Source: Opitutaceae bacterium | Lineage (GTDB): Bacteria; Verrucomicrobiota; Verrucomicrobiia; Opitutales; Opitutaceae | Reading direction: 5' to 3' | NCBI GenBank assembly: GCA_028284235.1 | Contig: JANQSC010000029.1 | Location: 62,001-126,000 of the forward strand | DNA length: 64,000 bases | In this document: piece by piece, positions 34,001 through 41,802 of the stretch | How positions within the stretch are numbered: position 1 is the stretch's first letter | Layout: every line of letters begins with the position of its first letter | Notes under the pieces: generated by a model | Databases searched by the model: none | Told to the model about the DNA's origin: nothing | The model's input: the letters and a program-made list of their open reading frames with translations, nothing else | Made by a program: the position numbers and the translations under genes

Positions 34001-34389
34001 TCGACGGCTGGTACAACACCAGCGACGTCGGGATCATGGATGCCGACGGCTTTTTCGCCATCACCGGACGTCTCTCCCGATTCAGTAAACTGGGCGGCGA
34101 GATGATCTCGCACGGCGCCGTGGAAAAAGCCCTACAAGAAACCTTCGACCTGCCACAAGACGCCCTCGCCGTCGTCGCCATCGCCGACGAACGCAAAGGC
34201 GAGCGACTCTGCGTCATCCACACGCCCATCGAGATATCCGACGAAGTGATACGCGAACGACTCAACGCCCTGGATGTACCCAATCTTTGGAAACCAAACG
34301 CAAACGACTGGCACGAAGTCGACGCACTCCCCATGCTCGGCGTCGGAAAACTCGACTACCGAGCCATGAAAGAACTCGCCCAAGGATAG
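31006..34389 (+). CDS. Fused MFS lysophospholipid flippase, PlsC acyltransferase and acyl-ACP synthetase
   Basis: The start is placed at the ATG at 31006 (MSKHSLPKSFWWLNATQFGG), giving 1127 residues. Residues about 1-410 form a 12-helix MFS domain of the LplT type (NDNVFKLLMIY, FADRFSKRNMIVK). About 420-620 is PlsC-like, with NHVSLMDAV (the NHx4D-type motif) and FAEGTLSRTG. About 640-1120 is an AMP-forming ligase with SSGSTAEPKGVMLTHHNI and YGATELSPVC. The fusion imports lysophospholipids and reacylates them in the inner membrane. Fusions of lplT and aas are known in several phyla. Confidence 0.88.
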   Translation: MSKHSLPKSFWWLNATQFGGAMNDNVFKLLMIYALIAWNGDSESANILAAVGIVFAVPFILIVPIAGNFADRFSKRNMIVKLKATELGVMAFGVTALQLQSSPMLYVTMFLMAAQSAFFGPAKYGLIPEQVPTEQLSKANGSIQLFTFLAIISGTVLAPELSLFADGKFGLAATVCLLISALGFAAAIQMGPSPAHPNRSLSLNGFGSVFKTLYRIRKDGFLTLSVLALAIFTLAAAYIQLNVIDYGEEHLGLKPEESTRLFLLTAIGIGVGSTTAGWLSGRSIEWGIVPIGSMLMSICLFFLGTIETGNTLAAAINMSLLGFAAGLFIVPLNAFIQFRSPKDRVGSIQAANGFLSWVGILAASGLIYLNSSVLELTAQKGFLILSIGIAILAVFSLWVLPDFFVKFVCMLITRFCYRFHVRGIDQLPPFGPALLVSNHVSLMDAVLVTSSQQRRIRMLMSRGFYKKSNWFTRKMCDLAKVILIHEADNPKKLIQSLRTATDALNEGYLVCIFAEGTLSRTGMMRPFKSGFERIVKGTDHPIIPVYIGGAWGSIASYYKGLPKLRMLQDFRYPVSVHYGAPLPSDATTFEVQQAVSELSGDAFELVKSDRRGLGHAFIDSARQNWGKLAIADSDGKELKFGELLIASLILKDRLRPILAKEENAIGILLPTSSASVIANLAATLLGRLGVNLNYTAPNASIRSAQEQCELTTVITARPFTERFPEIPLPENTLYIEDLLKDISSKEKTWTFLKARFSPASALIDGPRLEPDDVATILFSSGSTAEPKGVMLTHHNILSNIESFRSVISLQRDDVILATLPYFHSFGYTVLFWFPLLSGITIACHSNPLESETIGALSEKHKASILLTTPSFLLAYTRKIKPEQFASIRYVFTGAEKLQPRVAALFEKRFGVQPLEGYGATELSPVCAVSLPNVFIDDLEETGNREERLGRVLPGMAMKIVHPDTSETLPPGEEGLIFVKGPNVMLGYLNKEALTNEVLIDGWYNTSDVGIMDADGFFAITGRLSRFSKLGGEMISHGAVEKALQETFDLPQDALAVVAIADERKGERLCVIHTPIEISDEVIRERLNALDVPNLWKPNANDWHEVDALPMLGVGKLDYRAMKELAQG

Positions 34390-34405
34390 CTAAGCGACCA
34401 ATTCC

Positions 34406-34580
34406 GTCACCGCCCCGTCACAGACGGGGCTAGGAGCCCCCGCGAAGCGGGGCCAATAAGGATCTCCGACAAGTCGGAGAATTAAAGTTATTCCCCCCAA
34501 AAACCTTATTTGCCTACCGAAGGGAGGCATCCCTATTTCCGCAGCGCGGATCCTAGCCCCGACCTTGTCGGGGCGATGAC
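34406..34580. repeat. Multi-hairpin family A, copy A1
   Basis: Starts GTCACCGCCCCGTC and ends GGGGCGATGAC, beginning 16 bases after the acyltransferase stop. Hairpins in order: GCCCCGTC/GACGGGGC, CCCCGC/GCGGGG, CTCCGAC/GTCGGAG, a weaker GCCTACC/GGGAGGC, CCGC/GCGG and CCCCGAC/GTCGGGG. Linkers are CTAGGAG, CCAATAAGGAT, AATTAAAGTTATT, ACCTTATTTGCC, GGCATCC-CTATTT and GATCCTAG. Confidence 0.8.
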
Positions 34581-34611
34581 AAAAACCCCATTTCCCGAGT
34601 CCTTGAATTAA

Positions 34612-34641
34612 TTGACAGTCTCCAAACCGAAACGCTTTATT
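34612..34641 (+). promoter_or_regulatory. Candidate promoter for the NhaC gene
   Basis: TTGACA at 34612-34617 and TTTATT at 34636-34641, separated by 18 bases, lie 23 bases before the start codon of the antiporter gene. The -35 is perfect and the -10 is weak. Confidence 0.4.
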
Positions 34642-34664
34642 CAGCTCACGCTTTCTCCTCCCTC

Positions 34665-36110
34665 ATGTCGCATCCTACCCCTCGAAAAACCACTTTTCTA
34701 CAAGCCCTTTTCCCCGTCGCCGGTCTCGTCATCGTCCTGACCTACGGCCTGATCATTCGCCCGCAGTTTCAAGAGCTCGCCGCCTTTCCGCTGGAAATCG
34801 TTTTCCTCACCGCCGCCGTCATCGCTATTTCCCAGCTCGCCTGGCTCGGCTTCACTTGGCAGGAGATCCAAGACTCCATCGTAGCCAAGCTCGCCAAAGC
34901 CTTCCCCACCATCCTGATCCTCTTCACCATCGGAATGATCATCGGGAGCTGGATCGTTTCCGGCACGATACCCATGATGATCTACTACGGCATAAAAATC
35001 ATCCATCCGGGATACATCTATCTGATTTCCTTCCTCGTCGCCTCCGTGTTCTCGACGTGTACGGGAACGTCCTGGGGTTCCGTCGGCACCGTCGGACTAG
35101 TCCTAATCGGCGTCGCCGCCACTATCAACGCCGATCTCGCTATCACCGCCGGGGCGATCATCGGCGGGGCCTTCTTTGGCGACAAGATGTCGCCGCTCTC
35201 CGACACCACCAACGTTGCCGCCCTCGCCGCCGAAGTTCCCCTCTGGGACCACATCCAGTCCATGATGTACACCACGATGCCCTCGGCCTTTCTGGCGAGC
35301 ATTCTCTATTTCGTACTGGGCTTCGTGTATCCAGTCGACGCGGACGGGGTCGAAGCGGTCGCTCAAACGGAGTCCATTCTCAGCGGCATCGAAGCCATGT
35401 TCCGCTTCAATATTCTCCTGCTTATCCCCGTCGCCATCGTCCTCTACGGCTCGATCAAACGCAAGGCCACCCTCCCCGTCTTAGTCGCTTCCTCGTTCTC
35501 CGCCTGCCTACTCGCCCTGATTTTCCAGCAGACCACTCTCGCCGACGTCGTCCAGTCGTTGTACAAAGGATACGACACCTCAATGGCGACTTGGATGCCT
35601 GAAATCCCCGAGCAGCTGAGCACGCTCTTCAATCGCGGCGGACTGTACGAGTTGAGCGAACCAGTCATTATTTCCGTTATCGTTTTCGTCTACGTTGGAG
35701 CCATCGACAAGATCGACGCCATGCCACTCATCGTCGATCGGGCCTTCGCCTTCGCCAAGTCGCGCGGAGCCACCATTCTGGCCACGCTCGCTTCCACCTC
35801 CTTCATCAACGCCTTCACCTCCAACCAAATGGCCGCCAGCTTCATCGTCGGCGAAGCCTTCCATAAGAACTACGACCGCAAAGGGATCCCGCGCAAGGTG
35901 CTTTCCCGCTCACTGGAAGATTCGGGAACGATGATCGAGAACCTTATCCCCTGGCACACCACTGCCCTCTTCATCGGCGGCACACTCGGTGTCACTGTAG
36001 CCGAATACTGGCAGTGGCAATTTCTGTCATTAATCAACTTTGTCGTTGCGATCACGCTCGCGTTGACCGGTATCGGTTGTTTCTACCAGAAAACCAAAAC
36101 CGATCCATGA
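34665..36110 (+). CDS. nhaC: Na+/H+ antiporter, NhaC family
   Basis: 481 residues with about 11 predicted membrane helices. Conserved NhaC blocks are TIPMMIYYGIKIIHP, the polar FSTCTGTSWGSVGT and GGAFFGDKMSPLSDTTNVA region that forms the transport centre, and late FTSNQMAASFIVGE with the LEDSGTMIENLIPWHT segment. It exchanges sodium for protons at the inner membrane and fits a marine or saline lifestyle. The stop codon overlaps the start of the next gene (ATGA), so the antiporter and a PLP enzyme are translationally coupled. Confidence 0.9.
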   Translation: MSHPTPRKTTFLQALFPVAGLVIVLTYGLIIRPQFQELAAFPLEIVFLTAAVIAISQLAWLGFTWQEIQDSIVAKLAKAFPTILILFTIGMIIGSWIVSGTIPMMIYYGIKIIHPGYIYLISFLVASVFSTCTGTSWGSVGTVGLVLIGVAATINADLAITAGAIIGGAFFGDKMSPLSDTTNVAALAAEVPLWDHIQSMMYTTMPSAFLASILYFVLGFVYPVDADGVEAVAQTESILSGIEAMFRFNILLLIPVAIVLYGSIKRKATLPVLVASSFSACLLALIFQQTTLADVVQSLYKGYDTSMATWMPEIPEQLSTLFNRGGLYELSEPVIISVIVFVYVGAIDKIDAMPLIVDRAFAFAKSRGATILATLASTSFINAFTSNQMAASFIVGEAFHKNYDRKGIPRKVLSRSLEDSGTMIENLIPWHTTALFIGGTLGVTVAEYWQWQFLSLINFVVAITLALTGIGCFYQKTKTDP

Positions 36111-37309
36111 TAGAGCGCCCCTGCGTCGATCCCAAACTGTTCCCCCTCGATCCCGAAACCGTATTTCTCAATCACGGCTCCTTCGGTAGCTGCCCGCTTG
36201 CCGTACTCGACTATCAGAACGAAATTCGTCTACGACTGGAACGCCAGTCCGTCCAGTTCTACCAACGCGATTTCGAGCCCCTGCTCGACGAGGCCCGCGC
36301 CGCCGTCGGCGAATTCGTCGGCGCCCAGGCCGACGATCTCGTATTCGTCGACAACGCCACCTCCGGCGTCAATACCGTCTTGCGCTCCATCCCCATCGAG
36401 CCCGGCGACGAGCTCCTCGTATCCAACCATGAATACAATGCTTGTAGCAATGCTCTGCGCTACGCAGCGGAAAAGCGCGGAGCCAAAGCTATTACGGTCG
36501 AAATTCCCTTTCCGATAAAGTCGCCCGACGAGGTCATCGAAGCAGCGATGTCGAAAGTCACCGACAAGACCCGCCTCCTCCTCATCGATCACGTCACTAG
36601 CCAGACTGGACTCGTCCTTCCAATCGAACCGATCATTCGCGCATTGGCCGAACGCGGCATCGACACGCTCGTCGACGGCGCGCACGCCCCCGGCATGATT
36701 CCGCTCAATATCGAAAGGCTCGGCGCCGCCTACTACACCGGCAACTGCCACAAGTGGATCAGCGGACCGAAAACGGCTGCCTTTCTTTACGTTCAACCCG
36801 ACAAACAACACGACATTCGACCCCTCACAATCAGCCACGGAGCCAACTCGCCACGCACGGACCGTTCCCGACTGCAAATCGAATTCGGCTGGATGGGCAC
36901 TCGCGACCCTAGCGCGGCCTTGTCCGTCCCCTTCACAATCGACTACATCGGCGGACTCCATCCCGAAGGCTGGGCCGGAATCCGGAAACGCAACCGCGCG
37001 CTCACCCTGGCCGCCCGTACAAAGATTCTCGACGCATTGAATCAATCCGAACCCGCCCCGGAAAGCATGATTGGCTCGCTCGCTTCAATCCCGCTGGAGT
37101 ACCCATCTCTGGGAGAGCCGTATCAGTCACTCCAATACCAATCTAAATGGCAAGAAACGCTCGTGCGAGAACACAACATCGAACTCCCGCTCTTCGCCTG
37201 GCCCGAGCATCCGAAACACATCGCCCGCATCTCCTGCCACCTCTACAACGCGCTCCCGCAATACGAATTGCTCGCCGAGCGACTGGAGGAGCTGAGTGCA
37301 CAAGGTTGA
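36107..37309 (+). CDS. PLP-dependent class V aminotransferase (isopenicillin N epimerase/cysteine desulfurase-like fold)
   Basis: 400 residues from ATG 36107 (MIERPCVDPKLFPLDPETVF), chosen because it overlaps the NhaC stop by four bases. LNHGSFGSCP, FVDNATSGVNTVLRS, DGAHAPGMIPL and YTGNCHKWISGPKTAAF are the blocks of the isopenicillin-N-epimerase subgroup, with the PLP-binding Lys in HKWISG. The substrate cannot be told from sequence; this subgroup includes many enzymes of unknown role. Coupling to an antiporter is unusual and may indicate only shared expression. A family A repeat begins nine bases after the stop. Confidence 0.8.
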   Translation: MIERPCVDPKLFPLDPETVFLNHGSFGSCPLAVLDYQNEIRLRLERQSVQFYQRDFEPLLDEARAAVGEFVGAQADDLVFVDNATSGVNTVLRSIPIEPGDELLVSNHEYNACSNALRYAAEKRGAKAITVEIPFPIKSPDEVIEAAMSKVTDKTRLLLIDHVTSQTGLVLPIEPIIRALAERGIDTLVDGAHAPGMIPLNIERLGAAYYTGNCHKWISGPKTAAFLYVQPDKQHDIRPLTISHGANSPRTDRSRLQIEFGWMGTRDPSAALSVPFTIDYIGGLHPEGWAGIRKRNRALTLAARTKILDALNQSEPAPESMIGSLASIPLEYPSLGEPYQSLQYQSKWQETLVREHNIELPLFAWPEHPKHIARISCHLYNALPQYELLAERLEELSAQG

Positions 37310-37318
37310 CTGTTTATT

Positions 37319-37503
37319 GTCACCGCCCCGATTCCATCGGGGCTAGGAGTCCCCGCACAGCGGGGACAATAAGGATCTCTCCCGCTTTACGGGAGAGAAT
37401 TAAAGTCATTTAAAGATTAAAAACCTTATTTGCCGACCAAAGGGAGGCATCCTATTTCCGCGAAGCGGATCCTAGCGATCCCGCTCAGCGGGTGAGCGAT
37501 GAC
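37319..37503. repeat. Multi-hairpin family A, copy A2
   Basis: Begins GTCACCGCCCCGATTCC and ends GTGAGCGATGAC. Compared with A1 the stems have changed but still pair: CCCCGAT/ATCGGGG, CCCCGC/GCGGGG, CTCTCCCG/CGGGAGAG, CCGC/GCGG and CCCGC/GCGGG. The linkers CTAGGAGT, CAATAAGGAT, ATTAAAGTCATT, ACCTTATTTGCC and GGCATCCTATTT are almost unchanged. It occupies most of the gap between the aminotransferase gene and the convergent PhoD gene. Confidence 0.8.
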
Positions 37504-37531
37504 TTAAAACCAATCTGTCTCAATTTTCCTC

Positions 37532-38590
37532 CTAAAACCGAATCTCATCGAGCGGTATTGTGTATTCGACTCGCTGATTGCCTCGAATGTCCCAGATCTC
37601 GGCTTTCACTCGAGGGGATTCATGATCGAAATCAACCGTCAGCAAACCAAAGTGATTGTCCATGATGGGACCTTCAATCCGGTTTTTGTTCGGAGTGGCG
37701 AATTTCCAAGTCGACGACAAACCGCTCGAGGTGACATCGTAAATTGGATACGTATCCGGATGCTCGAATTTTGAAATTTCACCGTAGTGCACGTCGCCGG
37801 TAATAAAAATCAAGTGGTCCGCTTTTGTCTTACTGACAAGCTGAATCAAGCGTTCTCGTTCGTGAGGAAAATTGGCCCAGGCTTCATAGCCATTGTACTC
37901 GATCGAAAACTGTGACCCCGAGGCGATGATGCGTAGATCCGCCGACTTTTTCAGCTCCTGCTCCAGCCAAGCCCACTGCTTTTTTCCTAGAAGCGTTTTG
38001 GATTTATCCGTGTGAGGAACGTAGTCTAATTTATAGAAAAAACGTTTGTCCGCTTCCTTCCCTTTCGGGAAGCGTTTCAACTTGTCGCGAAAGGTTCGGT
38101 TATCCAGCAGGATAATTTGTATCGTCTTGTCTCCGACAGATTTGTAGACGGAGTGGTAGATTCCCTTGTGGTCATAGCGAGGCGAGTCTTTGGGTTCGTT
38201 GAAGAACTCCAAGAACACCTGCTTAGACGCCTCCTTGTGCGGGTACTCCTTACCAGCGTCGTTGCGCCCGTAATCATGATCATCCCACGTGGCCAAAATC
38301 TCCGTGTTCTGCACGAGGAGCTGGTAGGACTCCTTTTGACCGAGTTGCCCATACTTCTCTCGCAACACATCCATGTCGTCGGTATCCCCGTAGATGTTGT
38401 CTCCCAGGAAAACGAATACATCGGGATTCTGCTTAACGACCTCTTTGAAGATCGGAAGCGGATGAGTCTGTCGACCACACGACCCAAACGCAATTTTGTA
38501 GCTTGAGTCGGAGGCATCACCTGAAGCCGCGGTCAAGAGCTGCCCCGCAGCGGTTAAGAACAAGATAGGTTGTAATAGTATTTTTGTCAT
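37532..38590 (-). CDS. PhoD-like secreted phosphodiesterase/alkaline phosphatase
   Basis: 352 residues with a signal peptide (ILLQPILFLTAAGQLLTAAS). Metal-site motifs of the PhoD/metallophosphatase family are visible: IAFGSCGRQ, FVFLGDNIYGD, ILATWDDHDYGRND, ASGSQFS and FITGDVHYGEI. These bind Ca/Fe or similar ions and hydrolyse phosphoesters outside the cytoplasm. The gene is shorter than many PhoD proteins, lacking the N-terminal Ig-like domain. It opens the more AT-rich stretch described separately. Confidence 0.85.
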   Translation of the reverse strand: MTKILLQPILFLTAAGQLLTAASGDASDSSYKIAFGSCGRQTHPLPIFKEVVKQNPDVFVFLGDNIYGDTDDMDVLREKYGQLGQKESYQLLVQNTEILATWDDHDYGRNDAGKEYPHKEASKQVFLEFFNEPKDSPRYDHKGIYHSVYKSVGDKTIQIILLDNRTFRDKLKRFPKGKEADKRFFYKLDYVPHTDKSKTLLGKKQWAWLEQELKKSADLRIIASGSQFSIEYNGYEAWANFPHERERLIQLVSKTKADHLIFITGDVHYGEISKFEHPDTYPIYDVTSSGLSSTWKFATPNKNRIEGPIMDNHFGLLTVDFDHESPRVKAEIWDIRGNQRVEYTIPLDEIRF

Positions 38591-38629
38591 TTTGTGTTGG
38601 AAATTGTGGAACGTTCGGGAGCCATGGGA

Positions 38630-39343
38630 TCAAGGTAGTTGGCTCGAATTGAGACTATTAGATTGCCCGATACACAGCTCAAACGTTTTAGAAAGGAGCG
38701 CCACTGTAACTACAGTCGTAGCACACCCGAAAATACTCCCAAAAATTGTCCCGATTAAAGTCTCAGGTATAAAATGTGCAGGCAGGTTTATAAGTAGCGG
38801 CATTACTCCTACGAGAAATAGTACCAAAAATTTGTGCTCCTTGGTTAGACGCCAGGATTCTCGAAACGAGAGCTTCTGGTTTATCGCGATAGAGGGAAAA
38901 ACCAGCGAGAGTCTCGCTATGATAAGCAACACCGGAAGAAATCGGAGATTCATAGGAATCTTTGAATCGAGCGGCACAACCAATGTCGTTAGGAACAGCC
39001 ACGGAACAATGATGGCGAACCAGACCCCGATGCTATGCAAAAAAAATGAAGTCTCACGTTTGCCCCAAGCTCTAATGCCCCAGGACGGAATCGAGTTACT
39101 ACCGATTAAGACAACTCGGTGCACAATAATTGCGAGATACACGAACGCAATCAAGCTGGCTATACTCGCTACAAATCTCACCCCTAGTTGAACTCCTTCC
39201 TCAAGTCCTCCAACAAGCTCTCCACGAATCACTAAGTCAGAAGACACAATGATCAAACTTGGAAACGCGACTCCCTGAAGAACACTCCTCTTCCTCACCG
39301 ATAAAATAAGGAGAGTGTTGGAAATTGTGTCAGCGACTACCAT
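38630..39343 (-). CDS. Polytopic membrane protein, 237 aa, unknown function
   Basis: About six membrane segments, starting about residue 20 (a signal-like hydrophobic part) and clear at 55-75, 100-125, 130-150 and 175-215. RESWRLTKEHKFLVLFLVGV resembles the segment seen in membrane proteins with a repeated S-x-x-E-x-W-x-L motif, often near lipid or glycerophosphoryl enzymes. No named family can be given. Its composition is richer in A and T than the flanks. Confidence 0.6.
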   Translation of the reverse strand: MVVADTISNTLLILSVRKRSVLQGVAFPSLIIVSSDLVIRGELVGGLEEGVQLGVRFVASIASLIAFVYLAIIVHRVVLIGSNSIPSWGIRAWGKRETSFFLHSIGVWFAIIVPWLFLTTLVVPLDSKIPMNLRFLPVLLIIARLSLVFPSIAINQKLSFRESWRLTKEHKFLVLFLVGVMPLLINLPAHFIPETLIGTIFGSIFGCATTVVTVALLSKTFELCIGQSNSLNSSQLP

Positions 39344-39402
39344 CGAGCGCTAAGGTGTCACGCGCGCACGAAATGCTGACTTTGACAACTGACTTGTTGG
39401 TC

Positions 39403-39729
39403 CTATTTTCTAAACCATTCATAGTATTGATCTTTGTCCGACTGAATTACCTCTGGTCGGTGGTATCCATATCCTTCTCTTGATTGCGCTGGGTATTCCG
39501 CCACCATGAGCAAATCGCGAAAATCGGTATTCGCCAAATCGATCATCTGTTTTAATCTCTCAAAATTGCCTTCTCCCTCCTTGAGGGCTGCTGCATAGAC
39601 TCTGTAAGATTCTCCATAACCGTGTCGCTTAAGAACTTCCCAAACCTGTTCCACAGAGCACTCCGGATAATCGCGTTTGGCGATTCGATCGATATCCTGC
39701 CTCGTTACAGTTGGCGTATAATCGGTCAT
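39403..39729 (-). CDS. Hypothetical protein, 108 aa
   Basis: Begins MTDYTPTVTRQDIDRIAKRD. The first half (VEQVWEVLKRHGYGESYRVYAAALK) is helical, with Tyr/Trp at regular places. EVIQSDKDQYYEWF ends the protein. No family is recognised; similar short cytoplasmic proteins are often annotated only as hypothetical. It lies between two unrelated small genes on the same strand. Confidence 0.6.
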   Translation of the reverse strand: MTDYTPTVTRQDIDRIAKRDYPECSVEQVWEVLKRHGYGESYRVYAAALKEGEGNFERLKQMIDLANTDFRDLLMVAEYPAQSREGYGYHRPEVIQSDKDQYYEWFRK

Positions 39730-39801
39730 TAGTTTCTAAAGAACGTCGAGCACAGTTCACGGCTGCAGTAATCGTCATTGCCCGACGGCATCTGTTGGAT
39801 G

Positions 39802-40332
39802 CTAGTCAACCAACGCGTTGAGGTTGTCGTTCCAGTAAAAATTGTTTAGTGTCCAATTGTCCGTTGCCTTGTAGAACGTGAAGTTGAAAACCAACACGTG
39901 GTTCCTGCACTTTGCCAAGTAGACGTAATTAGCGAGGGATGGACTGACGAACTCTTCACTGACGAATTCATGACCGATAAACTCGCCAAATCGGTTACTC
40001 AGAAGCTCCAATTGTGGTTTGCTACCTTCAAGCGCATTGTTGATCTCTTTCTCAGGGAGCCATGTGTGCTTTTTGATTACTTCAAACCCTGAGTCGAAGT
40101 CTCCTTTCCCCATGTGGCTCATGATCTCTTCACAAGTGCCCCTAATTTCTTCAGCGTCCTGGATTTGTTCTTCGGTGATGGGGTTGATAGTCGACGTGAG
40201 ATCTTTGTACATCATCAATTTTCGACTGTCGGAAATGACTTTCCGCGCGGCCTCGAGCTCCGCGACGTCGTTGGGTTTTCCGCACCCCAGGAGGAGCGCC
40301 GCGATACATAGGAGTGGATATACTTTATTCAT
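39802..40332 (-). CDS. Hypothetical lipoprotein, 176 aa
   Basis: N-terminus MNKVYPLLCIAALLLGCGKP contains a lipobox (LLGC), so the mature protein would be lipid-anchored at Cys17. The mature part starts with a charged helix (VAELEAARKVISDSRK) and later contains alternating strands (NYVYLAKCRNHVLVFNFTFY). No family is recognised. Confidence 0.65.
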   Translation of the reverse strand: MNKVYPLLCIAALLLGCGKPNDVAELEAARKVISDSRKLMMYKDLTSTINPITEEQIQDAEEIRGTCEEIMSHMGKGDFDSGFEVIKKHTWLPEKEINNALEGSKPQLELLSNRFGEFIGHEFVSEEFVSPSLANYVYLAKCRNHVLVFNFTFYKATDNWTLNNFYWNDNLNALVD

Positions 40333-40349
40333 AAATTTTCGTCCGAGGT

Positions 40350-41372
40350 CTACTTCTCCTTTTGAGTTGTCTTGACCAGATCAGACGTAACCCGGTTAGG
40401 GCATGCGTTTCCTTGATCAATGTCAGTGAGATTTTGCAAGGTTGTCGTTGCAATATTTTTTAAGGCGTCGCTCGTAAAAAATGCCTGGTGCCCCGTAATG
40501 AGAACATTCGAAAAGGTGAGCAACCGCGCGAATGTATCGTCTTCAAGAATTCGATTGGAGATATCCTCAAAAAACAAATCCCCTTCCTCCTCGTACACGT
40601 CTAGACCCAAGTACCCAATTTTTCCTGACTTTAGATTCTTGATCACCGAGCTTGTATCCACCAAGGCTCCTCTACTCGTATTGATCAACATAACACCATC
40701 TTTCATTTTAGAAATGGCCTCGTCATCAATCAGGTGGTAAGTCTCCGGCGTCAGCGGACAATGCAAGCTAACGATATCCGACTTTTTTAGTAGATCCTCC
40801 AGATCCGTATATTGAATACCGTTTGCTGCAAGTGTCTCATTGGGGTACGGATCATAAGCGAGTATAGAACAGCCGAAACCCTTCATGATCTCGCAAAACG
40901 CGAGGCCAATTTTTCCCGTGCCAATCACTCCGACGACCTTTGTGTTCAGATTGAATCCCAGTAGACCCTCCAACAAGAAATTGCCCTCGCGCACCCGGTT
41001 ATAGGCTTTATGTATTTTTCGATTCAAAGCTAGAATCAAGGCAACAGCATGCTCCGCAACACCGTGGGGAGAGTATTCCGGAACGCGAACAACCGAAATG
41101 CCGAGCGACTCCGCCGCCTCTAAGTCTACATTATTGAAGCCAGCGCACCGGAGGGCGACAACCCTTACCCCACTATCTGATAGTTTCGCAAGACACTCGC
41201 CATCCAAGGCGTCATTGACAAACGCGCACACTCCCTCGAACCCCGCTGCAAGGGTCGCATTCGTAGCGTTTAAGTGAGCCTCTAGAAAAACGAGCTCGTG
41301 ACCAAAATTCTGATTCTCTGCTGAGAAAAACTCTTTGTCGTACGATCTTGCGCCAAACACCGCCACTCTCAT
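40350..41372 (-). CDS. ldhA: D-lactate dehydrogenase (D-2-hydroxyacid dehydrogenase family)
   Basis: 340 residues, the size of fermentative D-LDH. The NAD-binding motif GTGKIG is at 151-156, the substrate-binding Arg is in NTSRGALVDT, and the Glu and His are in VYEEEGDLFFED and ITGHQAFFT. The DLFFED segment is characteristic of LdhA-type enzymes. It reduces pyruvate to D-lactate with NADH in the cytoplasm. No partner gene is nearby. Confidence 0.88.
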   Translation of the reverse strand: MRVAVFGARSYDKEFFSAENQNFGHELVFLEAHLNATNATLAAGFEGVCAFVNDALDGECLAKLSDSGVRVVALRCAGFNNVDLEAAESLGISVVRVPEYSPHGVAEHAVALILALNRKIHKAYNRVREGNFLLEGLLGFNLNTKVVGVIGTGKIGLAFCEIMKGFGCSILAYDPYPNETLAANGIQYTDLEDLLKKSDIVSLHCPLTPETYHLIDDEAISKMKDGVMLINTSRGALVDTSSVIKNLKSGKIGYLGLDVYEEEGDLFFEDISNRILEDDTFARLLTFSNVLITGHQAFFTSDALKNIATTTLQNLTDIDQGNACPNRVTSDLVKTTQKEK

Positions 41373-41473
41373 AGCAAACTACCCTTCTCTTGTGTTCCAA
41401 CAAGTTATTCAATGACTCTCAGCGAGCATCCGTGTTGACCCGAGGCTTTTCAAGCTCGATCGACTGGAGAATT

Positions 41474-41671
41474 GTCATCGCCCCGACAAGGTCGGGGCTA
41501 GGAGTCCCCGCGCAGCGGGGCCAATAGGGATCCCCGGCAAGCCGGGGAAATAAAGTCATTCAAAAAATCCCAACTGCCGAGAAAACCTTATTTGCCGAAC
41601 GTAGAGAGGCATCCTTATTTCCCCGACACGTCGGGGATCCTAGCTCTCCCGCGAAGCGGAAGAGCGATGAC
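41474..41671. repeat. Multi-hairpin family A, copy A3
   Basis: Starts GTCATCGCCCCGAC and ends AGAGCGATGAC. Stems are CCCCGAC/GTCGGGG, CCCCGC/GCGGGG, CCCCGGC/GCCGGGG, CCCCGAC/GTCGGGG and CCCGC/GCGG. A CTGCCGAGAAAACCTTATTTGCC insert lengthens the middle. It stands directly before a half copy (A4). Together they fill most of the 429-base gap 41373-41802; the first 100 bases of that gap show nothing else. Confidence 0.8.
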
Positions 41672-41684
41672 AAAAAGTTATTTC

Positions 41685-41775
41685 GTCACCGCCCCGATCT
41701 CATCGGGGCTAGGAGTCTCTGCCGAGCAGAGCCAATAGGATCCCTCCCGCTCGGCGGGAGGGAAATAAAGTCATT
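41685..41775. repeat. Multi-hairpin family A, half copy A4
   Basis: Only the left half is present: GTCACCGC, stem CCCCGAT/ATCGGGG, CTAGGAGT, stem CTCTGC/GCAGAG, CCAATAGGATC, stem CCTCCCG/CGGGAGG, and it ends at AAATAAAGTCATT. The truncation coincides with the centre of the complete copies. It follows A3 after 13 bases. Confidence 0.75.
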
Positions 41776-41802
41776 TACCTCCAATAGCGTCAATGCGTGC
41801 TG

